Below are positions 33,260 through 45,911 of a DNA stretch of 64,000 nt, piece by piece. The stretch's first letter is position 1. Every line of letters starts with the position of its first letter. The stretch covers positions 868,001 to 932,000 of the forward strand of contig JACDQD010000103.1 in the NCBI GenBank assembly GCA_019843655.1. The letters run 5' to 3'. The notes under the pieces were generated by a model. It was not told where the DNA came from, did not search any database, and saw nothing but the letters and a program-made list of their open reading frames with translations. Source of the DNA: Lethocerus indicus (Eukaryota; Arthropoda; Insecta; Hemiptera; Belostomatidae). The position numbers were made by a program, and so were the translations under genes.

Positions 33260-36140
33260 GATCTAGCGGCAAATTGTGCATTCGACCTCAATTAAACTTT
33301 CGATATTTCCTTTTTTTATTAATCGTGTGATGTTACATGCTGTGAATTAGTTATTTGAGGTGAAATTCTTGTTCTTTCATATTTGAATAATTTGTTTTAT
33401 GACTTTAGTCTTCTTAATATTGAAACTGAGGCCAAACATTTTATTGCGTTATCATGAACTGTAATTACAGGGGCGTATAATTCTGTTTTCTTGTCGCACT
33501 AAAATTGGACTAGTTTGTTTAGTCGGAGTCGAGCTAATTAATTAAATTTATAATTGCATCTTCCTTTGGGAGAGCGGGATAATCATTTAGGGGGAATAAG
33601 AGGTTTTGGGCGGGCGGAGGCCGCCGACAAACATTATTAAGCGGCAGAAGAGAGGTGTGAAATCTCTTAATTTACCCGGGTCGCTCCAGCCGCCCCCCGC
33701 GGTGCGCTTCCACCGTCACCAGACTAACTTGGCAAGAATGCAATTAGCGGAGACAGCCTGCCTCGTAGTCCCTCTCCAAAATTATCAACGCTTCCAATAA
33801 CACTTGAGTTCAGACATGCGACAAACGCGCCCTTGTTCAAACCAGCCAAATAATCGCATAAGCCTATCGGATGTTACAGTGACTAACTGTATTCCTTAGG
33901 GTTTAAGCACTTTTATTTGGTTAATTGTCTCACGGTTAAATTCAAAGTTCTATTTATCCCTATTCACGTTTTTCGACAGAATCATCGGCCTAATAAATTT
34001 TGGAAATATTCTTAATAATCACAAACGAACCGAGACCGGATTATTACACGAAACGATGTCAATTTCTAGTTCAGAGATGGTCTTGTTATATGGGTGAGAT
34101 ATTATGTCGCATTCTCCCTACGTAACCATATGTTTCAGCCTCGTGCCATAATCATTTGCGACGCGCCAGCAAATCAGTGAAATAATACATAATAATAAAT
34201 ATACTGCGTAATTAATGTAAGCGATTTCAGAAGTATAAGAAACCGAGACAGTCGGTAATAATTATTTAAATTTTAGTGAAGATGGCGAGCCATCCATAAT
34301 AGATATCTCAAATTAATATCTCTGTCGGGTCATTCTTTTGAATCCATCGTTCTTTTATTACATAAAAAAACACTGTTATTGGACTATATACTGTTAGGAC
34401 TTTTTTATGACTTGGCGGAGTAACTCTTTGATAAAATATATTCCAATAATAAAAATAGAATGTAATCTACCCAAGTTGTTGGCCGAGAAGAAAAATCTTC
34501 CCTACTCAAGGCGAGTTTAGTCGTAACTGTATCTCTATTGGGCTTGGATAAACAGGAGGGGGAATTACATTCGACGCAGTTAAGCGAGCTTTTGTCCATG
34601 CCCTAATGTAACGGCGCATAGAAACGAATCTCAAGTCTGCCGCGTCCCCCAATTGCGTTTTACCTCGGAGACACACGAGCCCCGGCTTAGCCCAGAATTC
34701 TCCCCTTTACCGGCGCGATTCCAATTACGATGCCAGGCAAATTGAACTGTGAGCGGCGACGGGTGGTGGGCCGTTTCTTCAATTCGTTGCCCGGGTAATA
34801 AACCGCCCAATGTAAGGGGCCCCAGCGCCAAAGTAATTCCGCCGGTCCAAGTGTCGCCTTTCTGCCCGCCTAAACGCCACTCGCCCCTACAGTTGTCAAG
34901 TCCCGTCTCTCGGGATTACCTGTTGTAAATAACATTTCAATTTTCGATAGGAGAGTTTTTTCGTTCGAGGGGAACGTTCATTTCAAGCGGTTCCATAAGT
35001 CGCGTCTTATTTGCCCCTGTGCTGTCTGAAGAAGCACCCTGTAAGCACTTTCAGCAATCTCTCTAGGATTTTGGGCACATAAAATTTTTATTTATAATGG
35101 AAAAAATTATAGTACCACGCCAGAGAAATTGACAGCATCAATAACGCCCAAATTAGCAAGTCTGAAAAATGTACGGGCATATGCTTAATATTCATTTTTT
35201 TATGGTAACCGATGTAAAAGTTTTTCAGTATTGCCTCATCGGACAAACGTGCAGATTCTTTCTTGGACACGACTGTGGTCTTTAAGTTGGGAGGCAAAGT
35301 TATTTAAATAGGGAAACTGACCGACGAGTTCTTGCTCCGAGTTCTACTAAATAACCCTTCAGTTTTCAATCGGAGCCATTTGTTTTTGGGAGGACCCCGA
35401 TAAAAAGGATCGTTTGTTCGAACTGGTGATGTTCAATTTGTGGAATTGGATCCGGGGGGATATATAAGCCCCCGGTGGCGAATTAACGATCGGCGCTCGT
35501 GTAAGTTTAAAAATAGTATACTGAAAACTACTTTGTTCCAAATTATCAGTACCCGAATTCGGTTCCGTGGCCCAGATGTCGATTTGTTTGTTTTAAAAAT
35601 GCATTCCGCTCAATTTTTATAGGGGGAATTTACATACCAAGAAACGACTCTTGATAATTGATATATCTAGAAAATAAATAAATTTAAATTAAGGACTTTA
35701 ATGCAATATTTTATCGTAAACGAATTATCCGAAACCTGTGCTTCGGAATAAATATTAAATATGTATACGAAATGCTGCAGTTCTAATGCACGCAATGAAA
35801 ATCAATTTGCAAAGGATTTATTACATAATCTACAGAGTAATATAAATTATTTGCAGACAATTTTATAGATCTAATATTAGTATAATTCAGAGGTGCTGTA
35901 CAAAACTGTCCGTTGTTATATCTCTTACCTTTAACTTCCTTTAATTTCGAAGTGTGGTGCAATTAATTTTGATTGAATTATATTGTTCAGACTAATATAT
36001 CTCCGAAACTTAAATTTTCACAACTTTAACTTCAAACTTTTCATTGCTCGGGAATTTGGGTCACAACGATTTTGATCTAACTGTTGCGGTTAGAAAAAAA
36101 TTACAACTTTTATACAAAATAATCGCTCGTTATATATACC
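33260..36140. other. AT-rich DNA with GC patches at 33600-33780 and 34620-34900
   Basis: The GC patches contain opposed open frames without motifs (33606-33800 plus, 34631-34831 minus). The rest is AT-rich with frequent stops. Nothing is supported as a gene. Confidence 0.45.
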
Positions 36141-36149
36141 CCTAATAAA

Positions 36150-36500
36150 ATCAACCCCCCACCTCCTCATCGGACCATTCGTATAGTACCTTTTTTTTCC
36201 GAAACTGCCTTTTGTAATGAACCGGTTTTATTTCTTCGCAGCGGCTACGGAGCGTTTCTAGGTCATAAAACCTGGAAATTTTCAAAATGCACGCCGCGCA
36301 ATTTCCTCCCTCGGTCCCCTCGGCGGCTCCCCGCTCTCCGGGTAAACTTCTTATTAAAATAATGTGAACTAGGATAGAGTGGAGTGGAGGCGGTCTCACG
36401 AGAAATACACGATATTTGAGGTGGGCGCCCCCTTCATGGGGAGATTGCCATCCCGCTAATGCCCCCGACCCCCGAACGCCGGGTCATTAATCCAAAACGC
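36150..36500. other. GC-rich patch
   Basis: CpG and C-runs over about 350 bp directly before the TA microsatellite. A minus frame (36151-36399) has no recognised motif. Confidence 0.45.
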
Positions 36501-36507
36501 ATAATGA

Positions 36508-36509
<2 letters not shown>

Positions 36510-36560
<51 letters not shown>
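36510..36560. repeat. (AT)25 microsatellite
   Basis: Fifty-one bases of uninterrupted AT alternation; the phase breaks at AATAT immediately after. Confidence 0.97.
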
Positions 36561-36564
<4 letters not shown>

Positions 36565-37215
36565 CGGGTGGAGTTTTGGGAGAGAACAAAAAATGATATG
36601 TATGGAAAAATTCTATATGGAATCTCGCTGAGGTTACAATAATCTGACTGTTTAGAGATTGGTGTAAAAATAAAATTTCTTAGCTATGAACAGTTCGTAA
36701 TGACTAAAATAATTTTTTTAATTAGCATTAATTTAATGCGCACACCCCTCGCTAAAATTGTACTATATATACAACAGAGGTTCTAACTGTAAACGAGATA
36801 CTAAAACTGTCGGGGAGATAAAATCAGAGCTACCACTCCCACCACATTTTTATGCTCCTCATAACGCTCCCACTCCGCTTTTTCCCTTACCTAAACAAAA
36901 AATGCAATATTAAAAACATAAATATCTAATAAATTATTCAGTTAGTTAGGTAATTATGTATTATATTCGAGCAGTTTTAGCGAGAAAATTAGTAGGAGAT
37001 ACTCGGTCTACTTTGCGAAAATACTCGCGTAAAAAAATATTCAGTATTTACAGGATTTTTTAAATTTAGATATTGTTTAAAACATATTGTGCCTTTCTAA
37101 ATTTGTTGTTATATATTTGTTATCGATTCAGAGAACTATATACCTTCGACTACTCTATATATAGCGAGGTATTTCTCGGAGGAGTGTACGATTCATGTTA
37201 TTACATCACTCTATG
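36565..37215. other. AT-rich non-coding DNA
   Basis: Nothing supported. Confidence 0.5.
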
Positions 37216-37219
37216 AATC

Positions 37220-37520
37220 TTCCTTCTTTATCGCCGGCTCCCTTTCCCCGGCTCTGTCTCCTCTCCGGAGATCAAGGTATATACAACAGAGGGCCCGGCT
37301 CCTAAATGAGATACTTGGGGCTCCGGAGGAGATTCGGCCCTTCCACCCTTCCCTCTTAACTTTAAGGGCTTAACTCCCCCCACCCCCACCGCCTCCTCTT
37401 CTGCACTACCACCCCGGGCTGTTCCCACTCCACGGGCTTGCTCCCTCCCCCGAAAGGAACTCGGAACCGCCCCCGCTCTTCTGCCACCCCTTCTTCTTCT
37501 TCTTCTTCTGCTCCTTATCT
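37220..37520. other. GC-rich, pyrimidine-rich patch
   Basis: Alternating CCTCC-type runs and G-runs. The minus frame 37228-37428 is Gly/Glu-rich because of them. Confidence 0.45.
37491..37509. repeat. (TTC)6 microsatellite
   Basis: Six TTC units at the end of a pyrimidine-rich patch. Confidence 0.9.
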
Positions 37521-37529
37521 AAACTGTGA

Positions 37530-38130
37530 CACAGTTTCTTCGGACGTTTAATTACTGGAGTAATTTGAAATCGAATTGGAGATTGCTTTCGAGTTGCCGC
37601 AGGATCCGAGGACGGACAGAAGGGACGGGGTTAGGGAGCTAAAAAGTTGTTGTTAATTGTGACTCTTTTGAAGGGAACATGGTCCCAATGGCCATTATCT
37701 CACTTTTGCATCGTTTAATTCTGCAGAATTCAAAACTTTAACCTTTTGAATTTATTAATCACGACTCTAAATAATGAATTAAATATTAGAATAGAATATT
37801 GGTCCTATCTCTCGGACCAATAACATGGATTTAATCCCGCTAATCAACATCGCGCAATACACGCAATTAAGCAAGCTCTCCTTCTCATCAAAACATTGCA
37901 CATACCATAATAATATGTACAGACAGTAAAATGGGTATCGAGAATACTTCAATACAGATTTCAACAACTTATATACTGCATGTAAACAGTATTACCGTAA
38001 TTAAAAACAGAAAAATAACTAACAACTTTTTTTCCATTCCTGGACTATAACCTGAAGCAAGTGGAAAAATTGCACCAATTGTTTATGGTCCAATTTGTCT
38101 ACGGTCTCAACCATTATATTTTCTTGCTAA
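37530..38130. other. AT-rich non-coding DNA
   Basis: Nothing supported before the splice-like element. Confidence 0.45.
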
Positions 38131-38133
38131 AAA

Positions 38134-38210
38134 TAACTTTTTTTGTTTCAGGTAAGCGCCTCTCTAATTCAAATGCAAATGGCGAACAAGAAATGCAAAT
38201 GTATGTAAGT
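38134..38210 (+). other. Recursive splice site candidate with 53-nt exon
   Basis: ACTTTTTTTGTTTCAG ends at 38151 and is followed directly by GTAAGC, giving a strong 3' and a strong 5' splice site on one junction. This is the ratchet layout known from long insect introns. A second donor, TAT|GTAAGT, lies 53 nt downstream at 38205, the place where a recursive-splicing exon is normally defined. Between them one frame is open: two bases, then 17 codons (KRLSNSNANGEQEMQMY), ending on a codon boundary. It could therefore also be a small cassette exon. No host gene is visible. Confidence 0.35.
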
Positions 38211-38289
38211 TCAATTTTTAAAACTGCTTTTGAAAAAGCTTTTCGTCCGTCTGACCGTTTTAATGAAAACCTAATATTTACTTGAGGAA

Positions 38290-39475
38290 ATTGCTATCGA
38301 TTTATAGCGTAAAGTAAAGCCGAATGAGTTTTCCGGTTCTTCGGAAACGCATTTATATTAGATTTGACAAAACTTTCAGATACGAGGCCACTCTGAAACG
38401 GCAAATATTTGAGATTACTATTAGTCGTGTACTTTAAGCAGATGCAACATAAACTAATCACAATTAATGTATTTGTCAGATTTTTACAAACTATACAAAA
38501 CCATCAGCGAGTTATTTATAATATTAAGATATAAACAAAATACATTTCGTTAGTTTTCTGTAATAATACATAATATTGTTAGGCATATTCATTAGAACGT
38601 ACCGAAATTGTAAAAATAATTTTCAACCGTTCTTCTTTTTCGTTGGGTCGTATTTATCTCTGTTTTACATGTTTGAATAATGTATTAATCTACATTTTCA
38701 CTTCTAGAATGATATTTATGTTTCAGTTTTTTTCAAAACAAAGGTCATTTCATTTACGAATTCGTCAATTTAAACATTAAAAGCTTTGTAAGGTCAGAAT
38801 GGCCTCCATCCGGGATTGCATTTAAAAAATATAATACAGGGAAATGTTCACAGATTAATAACTCTTAAATTTCATTTTTCTGAATTCTCTAAACCTTAAA
38901 TCTATGTTTCCTGAGACACATTGTACTGTGTACTGGTTAGAATTCCGCAGTATTTTGATCATCGGTATATATCGGAAAATTCTCAGTACATTTATGTACA
39001 AATCTAAACAGAGTCAAACGTCACAGTCACAATTACTCTTTAATTTAAGTAGACTAGTCTGTTATTATTAATTTATGAGCGCTCATTCCTTGGTCTAGAA
39101 CAACTGAGAATCAGACTAAAAATGTGTACCAACATTTTAAGTAATATAGATGTCGCTCTGTTTCTTCTGTTATGAGTGCAGAAACTTTAGCAGTCCAAGA
39201 TCCAGTTTCATTCAACTATTGTAGCGTATTCAACTCAGGTGTATCCTTGGAATAGTTCTATCTAAAGATAATAATAACTTCGCCTCTTTATCTTTGGTCC
39301 ACCAGAGAATAATACCACTAATTTTGCCTTTACTCCGCCCCTAGCTAAAACATCAAACGATTATATCTAAGCGTTTGAAAAGAATAAATAAATGACACAC
39401 ATTAATGCCTCACTTTTATCTGCATTTAAATTCTCAGTTTATAAATTCATATAATCGACCATCTTAGCCGGTCAA
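38290..39475. other. AT-rich non-coding DNA
   Basis: Over 1 kb without any frame worth reporting. No RNA gene seen. Confidence 0.55.
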
Positions 39476-39479
39476 GTAT

Positions 39480-39860
39480 AAATTTTGATCCCGCCTCGCT
39501 AAGATTACGTTCACTTGCCCGACTATTGAAGAGAGGAGATGGGCGAGCGTTAAGCGATAGTGATGCCGGAGCCGTGAACCGGCTCCTCGCTCGGTAATTC
39601 GATATGCAACAAGATTACGCCGTCTTATTGCGTTAGGGGGGCGCCCCGGCTCCGGGTCGGGGCTTCATAATACCGCGATATTGAAGGTTTGAACCGGCCC
39701 AGAGTGGGCGGCCTCTTAGCCGATAATTGCATTGGTCACTCCTCCATGAATGACATTAAGCCTCCCGACGTTCGGGCTCGGGACGGACTTTCATTAGTAA
39801 TTCAATTACGCGGGGGATAAAAAGCGGCGGTAAATTTAATTCCGGGCCTACTTTTCGAAC
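39480..39860. other. CpG-rich patch with nested hairpin
   Basis: GGAGCCG (39568-39574) and CGGCTCC (39580-39586) pair around TGAAC; an outer pair CGAGCG/CGCTCG (39544-39549, 39588-39593) encloses it. No coding frame is present, which makes this patch a better candidate than most for a conserved non-coding element. Confidence 0.5.
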
Positions 39861-41319
39861 TTGAGTACGTGGGATCGAGAAATAGACGCTTTCCTCTCAT
39901 CTCGACTGAGTACTCTAGCTAAATAGGTTGTTCACAGCAAAGGATCACGGTTAAATATTGAGTAATGCTCAATAAAGAACGGCTTCAGTGTTCAGGCGTA
40001 AACCAGCAATTAATACCCGTTAGTATTCCTTCGGACTCATCTATAAATTTCTTAACAATGTTATTCAAATTTTAATTATATTTTATTCAAATATATGGAA
40101 TGGCAATAGAAACCTTTCCTTCCCTATAAAATATTATAGTAGTATATAGTTAATTTATCTAAATCATCATCTTGGTCATCTCCTTCGACTGAAGAAAGTT
40201 CATATTTCATTCCAACTACTAAACTCCATGAATTTTTTAAGAACAATTTAATTTTTCACTTATTGCAACATATCAGTAGTACATAAGCTTAAATGAAGGA
40301 ACTTGTATGTTGTATTAAAGTTGAATCACCTTATATTTTTTACACGTCCTGTATTATATCTGAATATAGATGTATAATAAAAAGACGTTATGTCATGACT
40401 AAATCAAGCCGGAATAATTATTATAATTCGTGCGTAAAGTGCGAGTCGATAATTCTTGAGTTCAGAGTTTAGACAAATGGTGGTAAATTATTTATTGTCT
40501 TACTGTGGCCTTTCTTCTCTGATTTTATTGTAGCAGAAGCAATAAGAACTGAAACGGGGAAGAAGTTTGAATATTCGACGGATCTTTCTTATTATTCCCC
40601 TCCATTAACCCAGTTGAAGAGTGCACTGGCCACAACTAAAATCCAATTTCATACGCTTTCGTCTGGTTGTATAAATCATAGGAAGCAATTAGACCAACCC
40701 CATTCGAGGCTCTACTACTTTTTCCTATGGACACAAATGGAAATTATGTCACATATTTCAAGTAGTTTCGTATAATGTATACATTATAGATTATTATATA
40801 CTTTACGAACTTAATTTATTATATACTTGATATAATTTACGTTTTACATAAAATTTCTTTCTTTCTCACTTCGTCAGCTTGCAACCGGCTGATCTCTTTA
40901 ATAATTAAAATATTAACTAGATTATTTTCAGTAATTAAATTTACGCCCGGTTGTTTCCTTGCGAGTCAAATTTAAATTGCGAGACGCTTTTAAATTTAAG
41001 GATTAGAATTAGTTTCCTTATTTAACATGCGTTTGTGTATTAACGTATTTCGAGTTACCTATCAAATTCATTAGTACATAACCGGTACATTAAATCTGAT
41101 GATATCACGAAGAAAATGCATATAGGTTGTTCCATTACGTTTTACGGTTCGGATCAACGGTTCCTCCACCAATCCAACATAATTACTACCAACAAGCTGA
41201 AAATAATTAATCTGTTAGATTCAATAAATAAGTAAATGAAATCGGAGCTTTCCTCGCATTACAGTATTTCTAGCTAGTAAATGTTTTAGCAAGAAGCTGG
41301 CTGACCGACGATTCTTTTA
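39861..41319. other. AT-rich non-coding DNA
   Basis: Nothing supported over about 1.4 kb. Confidence 0.55.
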
Positions 41320-41523
41320 TAATTTCATTTTTTTAAATCAATTTCTTGATATCATTTAATGAAAACATTCAAAGACGACAAATATTTGTTCGTCTTATGA
41401 TTACTTTCGTTAAATATTTTCTTATCTTTTGATAGCTAACCCCATGAGCGTATCGTTATACCAATAAGGCATAATGCGAATATATTGTCCATACTATAAA
41501 ACGAATCTAATTATTAACCTTTA
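41320..41523 (+). repeat. Dispersed repeat A, copy 1
   Basis: Aligns over roughly 180 bp with copy 2 at 44707-44885 in the same orientation. Shared words include AATGAAAACATTCA, a near-palindromic ACAAATATTTGT core, ATAGCTA(A/T)CCCCA, and CATAATGC followed by AATATTGT. By eye identity is about 70-75 percent with a few small gaps. No coding frame is shared. The palindromic core and AT content suggest an old non-autonomous element; the class is unknown. Confidence 0.7.
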
Positions 41524-41639
41524 TACTAAACACTTCGTATAACCTATTGTAGAGCCACGAGTGAAGTGAAGATAGCTGATTTCGAGGGATGTTCATTTCC
41601 TAGCGGATTTAAACTAAAAGGCAATAATTCGTCGTCACC

Positions 41640-42115
41640 CAAGTCCACCTATTGCCGTGGGCGATGGTACGATCAGGCCCTTTGATTCACGCACTGTGAG
41701 CCCCCCCACAGCCCTTCCTGTGTTTGGCCCGAGCCCAGCCCCGCGTATTGCTCAATCCGCTTGATGTTCGGCCCGTCCTTTGTGTCCCCGGCCATCGAGT
41801 GATTTTCGAGCTCCGCGCTAAACCTCCGCTACTAACCCCCCTCGCTTTTTTCCACTATCCATTTCGGCCCCGCACACGCGATTTTTTTTTACATAGCCGA
41901 GCCCCACGCCCGCGTTGTTTGCACCCGCGAGTCCGACAGTTGGCCCGCCGTTTTAATTCCTGCAGTCCCCCGCGAACGGCAACAAAAAGATACACGAATG
42001 AAAACAGTTTTTTTCGATATTCCCACCCCCCCCTTCAGCGGTGTTTTGTAGGGCGAAAAACGTGTGATCCCAATCGTAAACTAATTGAGTGCTCCGACTG
42101 ACGATTGTGGGGGAT
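41640..42115. other. GC-rich patch
   Basis: C-rich on the plus strand, with C8 at 42026-42033. The 125-codon plus frame at 41724-42101 is Arg/Pro-rich and starts from a non-ATG codon; I take it as compositional. Confidence 0.45.
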
Positions 42116-43040
42116 TAAAATATTTATTTGTTCCGAGAAAATGATGTTCGGCTCTCCCTTATATATGAAAATATAAGACACAGTCACATCTGTTTAATTA
42201 TATACACTGTAAATGAAATAATATTAAAATATTCGGTAATTTACAGGAGCGTTTTGTAAGCACTCGCGCCGGCCTTTGAATGCATAAAGAGATATTTCCT
42301 GTTTGTCTCCTTTTTTCGACCGTGCCAGTGCTCGGCCCTACCGCGCAAAATGAAACAGGGCAAGGGGCAAAAAAAATGAGATCTTATTTTCCCCGCGGAC
42401 AAAAGATAGGCCGAGATGGGAGGTTCATAATAAAAGAAGTTATGCAGATTGCGGTTGAAGACAGATGTCGGCCGCTGTTGCAGCTCTACGTCCCAGCCGG
42501 ATCTGCATAACAAATAAGTTCGGATTAGCGTCCCTTCGCCGGACACTGAGCGCGTTCGTCCCGTCGCCAACAACTTCTCTTTCCGAAAAAACTGCCCTCC
42601 GGACGAGAAGAAGATAGTTCGGACGATATTTCACCGTTCGGGGCTCGGCTAAATCCGTATGAAAATAAAACAGGCGTAAAAAAGGATAATAAAGTGTTCC
42701 GGCGGCCTTTTATTTCCTTTTATATTCCCGGGGAAAAAAATTATCGTCATTAAAACCGTCCCTCGTGATGGGGATATTCCCCTGATTTATTCCTTGGCGT
42801 TTTGCACGAGTGGCGTTCCAAATAATAAATCTTGCACTTTTTTTAATAGCCATAAATTGAATTCCGGGTGCGTATCGATATTTTATGGAGTTTATGTTTC
42901 GAACTCACATTTATGGGCAGAGTTACATCAGTGTCCCATAAGAGTAAAGAAATTTAATAATAAATCTTAGAAAAATTAACAGAAACGAATTAAATATATT
43001 TTAATTAAATAAATTTCTGAAGAATTACCTTAGATCCTTG
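42116..43040. other. Mixed DNA with GC patch at 42240-42680
   Basis: Three frames on both strands overlap in the patch without any recognised domain. The rest is AT-rich. Confidence 0.45.
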
Positions 43041-43060
43041 GATTTTTTTCAGGTAACAAA
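43038..43060 (+). other. Weaker recursive-splice-like AG|GT junction
   Basis: CCTTGGATTTTTTTCAG is followed by GTAACA, junction 43052/43053. No donor follows within 150 nt. Weaker than the site at 38151/38152. Confidence 0.12.
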
Positions 43061-43265
43061 ATTAAATATACATAAAATATTCATCTCAAAATTAAAATAA
43101 TTCTCAAACTTTCATTGAATAAAATTAACATTAAAATTGATCTGGATTATTTACCTCAATTAAATTTCGTTAGGATTTCATTATTAATAACGGGGGATCG
43201 GATCTACGGGCCAGATATGGTTTTACATAGGTTACATTTTTGATGTCGGATTCACGGAGGTATTT

Positions 43266-43514
43266 TTAATAAAGATGTTCAATAGATAACCTGGAGTTGA
43301 TTCGCAAAACGAAATACACAGAGTGGGAGTTTCTTTCAGTATATCCGTCGCTCGGTAAAATGTCAAACTCAGACTGTTTGTCCTTGCCCACAATACGGCC
43401 AAGCAGTTTCGCTTCCTCAGCGATTCGGCCCGAGCTCCATTCGTCTCCGAGGGTTATACAAGAGGGCAGTGTCGCCAACACAGCAGGCAGCGGCGGAAGC
43501 TCGGACACCTTCAA
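43266..43514 (-). CDS. Unassigned open frame (minus), with an opposed plus frame to 43734
   Basis: The minus frame is open for more than 80 codons to TAA at 43266-43268 and reads as a mixed soluble peptide (for example RIAEEAKLLGRIVGKDKQSE). It has no ATG. The plus frame 43297-43734 (145 codons, internal ATG beginning MSNSDCLSLP, then a Lys/Pro/Gly-rich tail past an A10 run) covers the same bases. I cannot decide between them; no family is recognised for either. Confidence 0.13.
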   Translation of the reverse strand: MKVSELPPLPAVLATLPSCITLGDEWSSGRIAEEAKLLGRIVGKDKQSEFDILPSDGYTERNSHSVYFVLRINSRLSIEHLY

Positions 43515-43739
43515 TATGGCCGGTGAAGAGGCTTTTCAAGAAAAAAAAAAGAAGCCACCGGGGGGTCCTAATGAGGGAAAGCTTCGGGAGAAAGAATCCG
43601 GGACCCCGGGGGGTCGCGCCCCTGAAAGCGAAACAGGAAGATTCCGGCCCTATTCACCAAAATTCGGGAAACCCCCCTATAAAAAGATCTCGAGAAAAAA
43701 ATTCATCCCACTGGAAAAAACAGAATGGAATTAAACTTT

Positions 43740-44706
43740 ATTAAAATTGAGACCGCCACCCCCTAGGAACCCGGAGGATTCGGGGCATGCCCATATTAAA
43801 ATCCACTTTTAATAACATGTATATTAATAACGGCCTCGGTCCCAGGGTCGTGTGTCTCTCCACCTTGGGTCCGCTCATATTACACATTATTACACACGTG
43901 ACACGGTTTATTACGTAACGGGATCGAGTCGCCTGACGCCGGGGTCCTACCAAATTTCTTGCCTTATATGATATTTATTTTCCTGGGGTATTTCCCCTGG
44001 TTTAATACCGGGAATTCTTGCAACGCTCGTAGCGGAGACTTCCACGTTATTATGAGTGATGGCAAAGCGAATTACTTAAATTAAATTAGATTGCTGGTGG
44101 TCAGCAATTTAATAATTGAACAAATTCATACAGTCTTGCAGTACTAGATTAACTTCATCTAGAATACTGGAATCATAATAGAATGAACTATTAGGAAAAC
44201 ATCAGACTTATTGAACAATTCTTTAACTTGTTTTTGCATATAATCACAACATTTAGTGTTGAATTTAAGTTACCGTTGTACGCCACATTGAAATTATCAG
44301 TTCGACATTAATATTTTCCTGAAATAATTGCAACAGAAATTGAAAAAAACGTCGGTTCCAGGAAGTTGGAATTCCTTCCGATATCACATCTCGGATTTAG
44401 TTGGATGATTTGTAGTCATGGACCGTCAGAACTGATTTGTTTTTGAACTCGGATTTCGTATGCAAGTCTTGGACGCGATCAAGTCTTAATAGAATCGCAA
44501 GGAGCGTAGTAACGTGCGTATAATTTAGTATTTCTCTTTCTCGTCTGAATAAATTTTGAGTAAAATTGTAATGAATGAGAACATGTATACTAAAACACGT
44601 ATTATTATACCTGCATTGGATATTCGTTTACTGAAATGAATAAATTCTTTCGTTTCTTTGAAGAGATATAGAAATCTATGAAGACCTTATTTTATAAAAG
44701 ACTTTA
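43740..44706. other. Non-coding DNA
   Basis: Mixed at 43740-43990 with TTATTAC words, then AT-rich. No gene supported. Confidence 0.45.
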
Positions 44707-44885
44707 ATAATTTAATATTTTAATCAATTTTTTTGTTATAATTTTTAATGAAAACATTCATTGACTACAAATTTGTTCTCAATATAATTAATTGTATTAA
44801 ATATCTTTTCATAGCTATCCCCAATAAGCGAATATCGATAAAACATAATGCAAAAATATTGTACTATTTATACGCCTACAGTACT
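44707..44885 (+). repeat. Dispersed repeat A, copy 2
   Basis: Partner of the copy at 41320-41523. It lacks a few short blocks present in copy 1, including two bases in the palindromic core (ACAAATTTGT). It lies about 100 bp upstream of repeat B copy 1. Confidence 0.7.
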
Positions 44886-44989
44886 AGAAATAAGGTTGAT
44901 TATTCCTTAATTAAGTTTTTAGAAATTCCATCACATTTAATCAGTTATATTGCTCATTAAGCCCGCTTCGCGGTGTGAGCTTCTAATTT

Positions 44990-45180
44990 GGAATTCCAAG
45001 ATATTGAGATCCGCTAGAGTGGTGCTCACAAAGATGAAATATTCAGTCGGGAATTTTACGGCCCAATAAATAGTGTAGAGAGCGCCCACCAAAGAATCTT
45101 ACCGGTGAATCGTAAATCGCGGAACATTGGCCCTGCAGTTGGCAAACCGGGAACCGACCGCCTATTCAATCTCGAGAACG
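44990..45180 (+). repeat. Dispersed repeat B, copy 1
   Basis: Aligns with the copy at 45912-46165. Shared landmarks in order are GAATTCC, AAATATT, ACGG(C/T)CCAATAAA, TTACCG followed by ATCGTAAATCGC, and GGAACCGAC preceded or followed by TATTCAAT. CpG is retained in both copies. Confidence 0.65.
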
Positions 45181-45911
45181 ATCCCCACTTGTTAAGTGTT
45201 TACGCTCAAGTGTTACACTCTGTTACAGACCTTACAACGGGCGTACGGACGTGCGGGTGCCCGACGCTGTAATGTAGGAAAGGTTGAATAATAAAGGAGG
45301 CAGTGTCGTTTTGAATCGGGATGAGTGCTACAAAAGCGCGTCACGTTTATACCGGACGCCCGGCCATGCCAGGTTGAATATTTTTTCCGGCGTTTTTTTT
45401 ATTAACGAATAATTAAGACAGTATAACAAAAGTCGAGTTTTGTTAAATACAAATCATAATTAGTCCCTTTTAATTTTACTCATTCACGCCACACGGTTAA
45501 AATTCCGCAGCCTTACAAATAAGATTCATTTTTACCAGACTCTCATGTTGTAATACTTACAATTAAGATTCCTAATGCGGCCTATAATGCTACTTTAGAA
45601 TCAGAAATTAAATCAAATTTTCAATTAGATATAAATTACTTTGGTGCCTCTCTAACCATCGGCGAATTATTTATATTTAACGTGAATGGACAACAAATAT
45701 TTATTTGTGATATTTATCCCATGTCCAGGCAGTATATATGAACACTCAATACTGAGTTAGAACTCATAAAATAAAACCCTAGGGGAATTCATTTGTTTCC
45801 TAGTACTTGAGGAAAACTTTATCGAGTGCGAATTTGTCAATGGAGAATAAGCGACTTCATACATCCTGCATGCAGTTCTCATATTTTATATATCGAACCA
45901 TTATTGGCGTC
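45181..45911. other. AT-rich spacer between B copies
   Basis: Nothing supported. A stretch near 45690 (ACAACAAATATTTATTTGTG) faintly resembles the palindromic core of repeat A. Confidence 0.4.

Noticed and set aside
41724..42101. 125-codon Arg/Pro-rich plus frame
   Set aside because: It follows a C-rich patch, has a non-ATG start and unusual composition; low stop density explains it.
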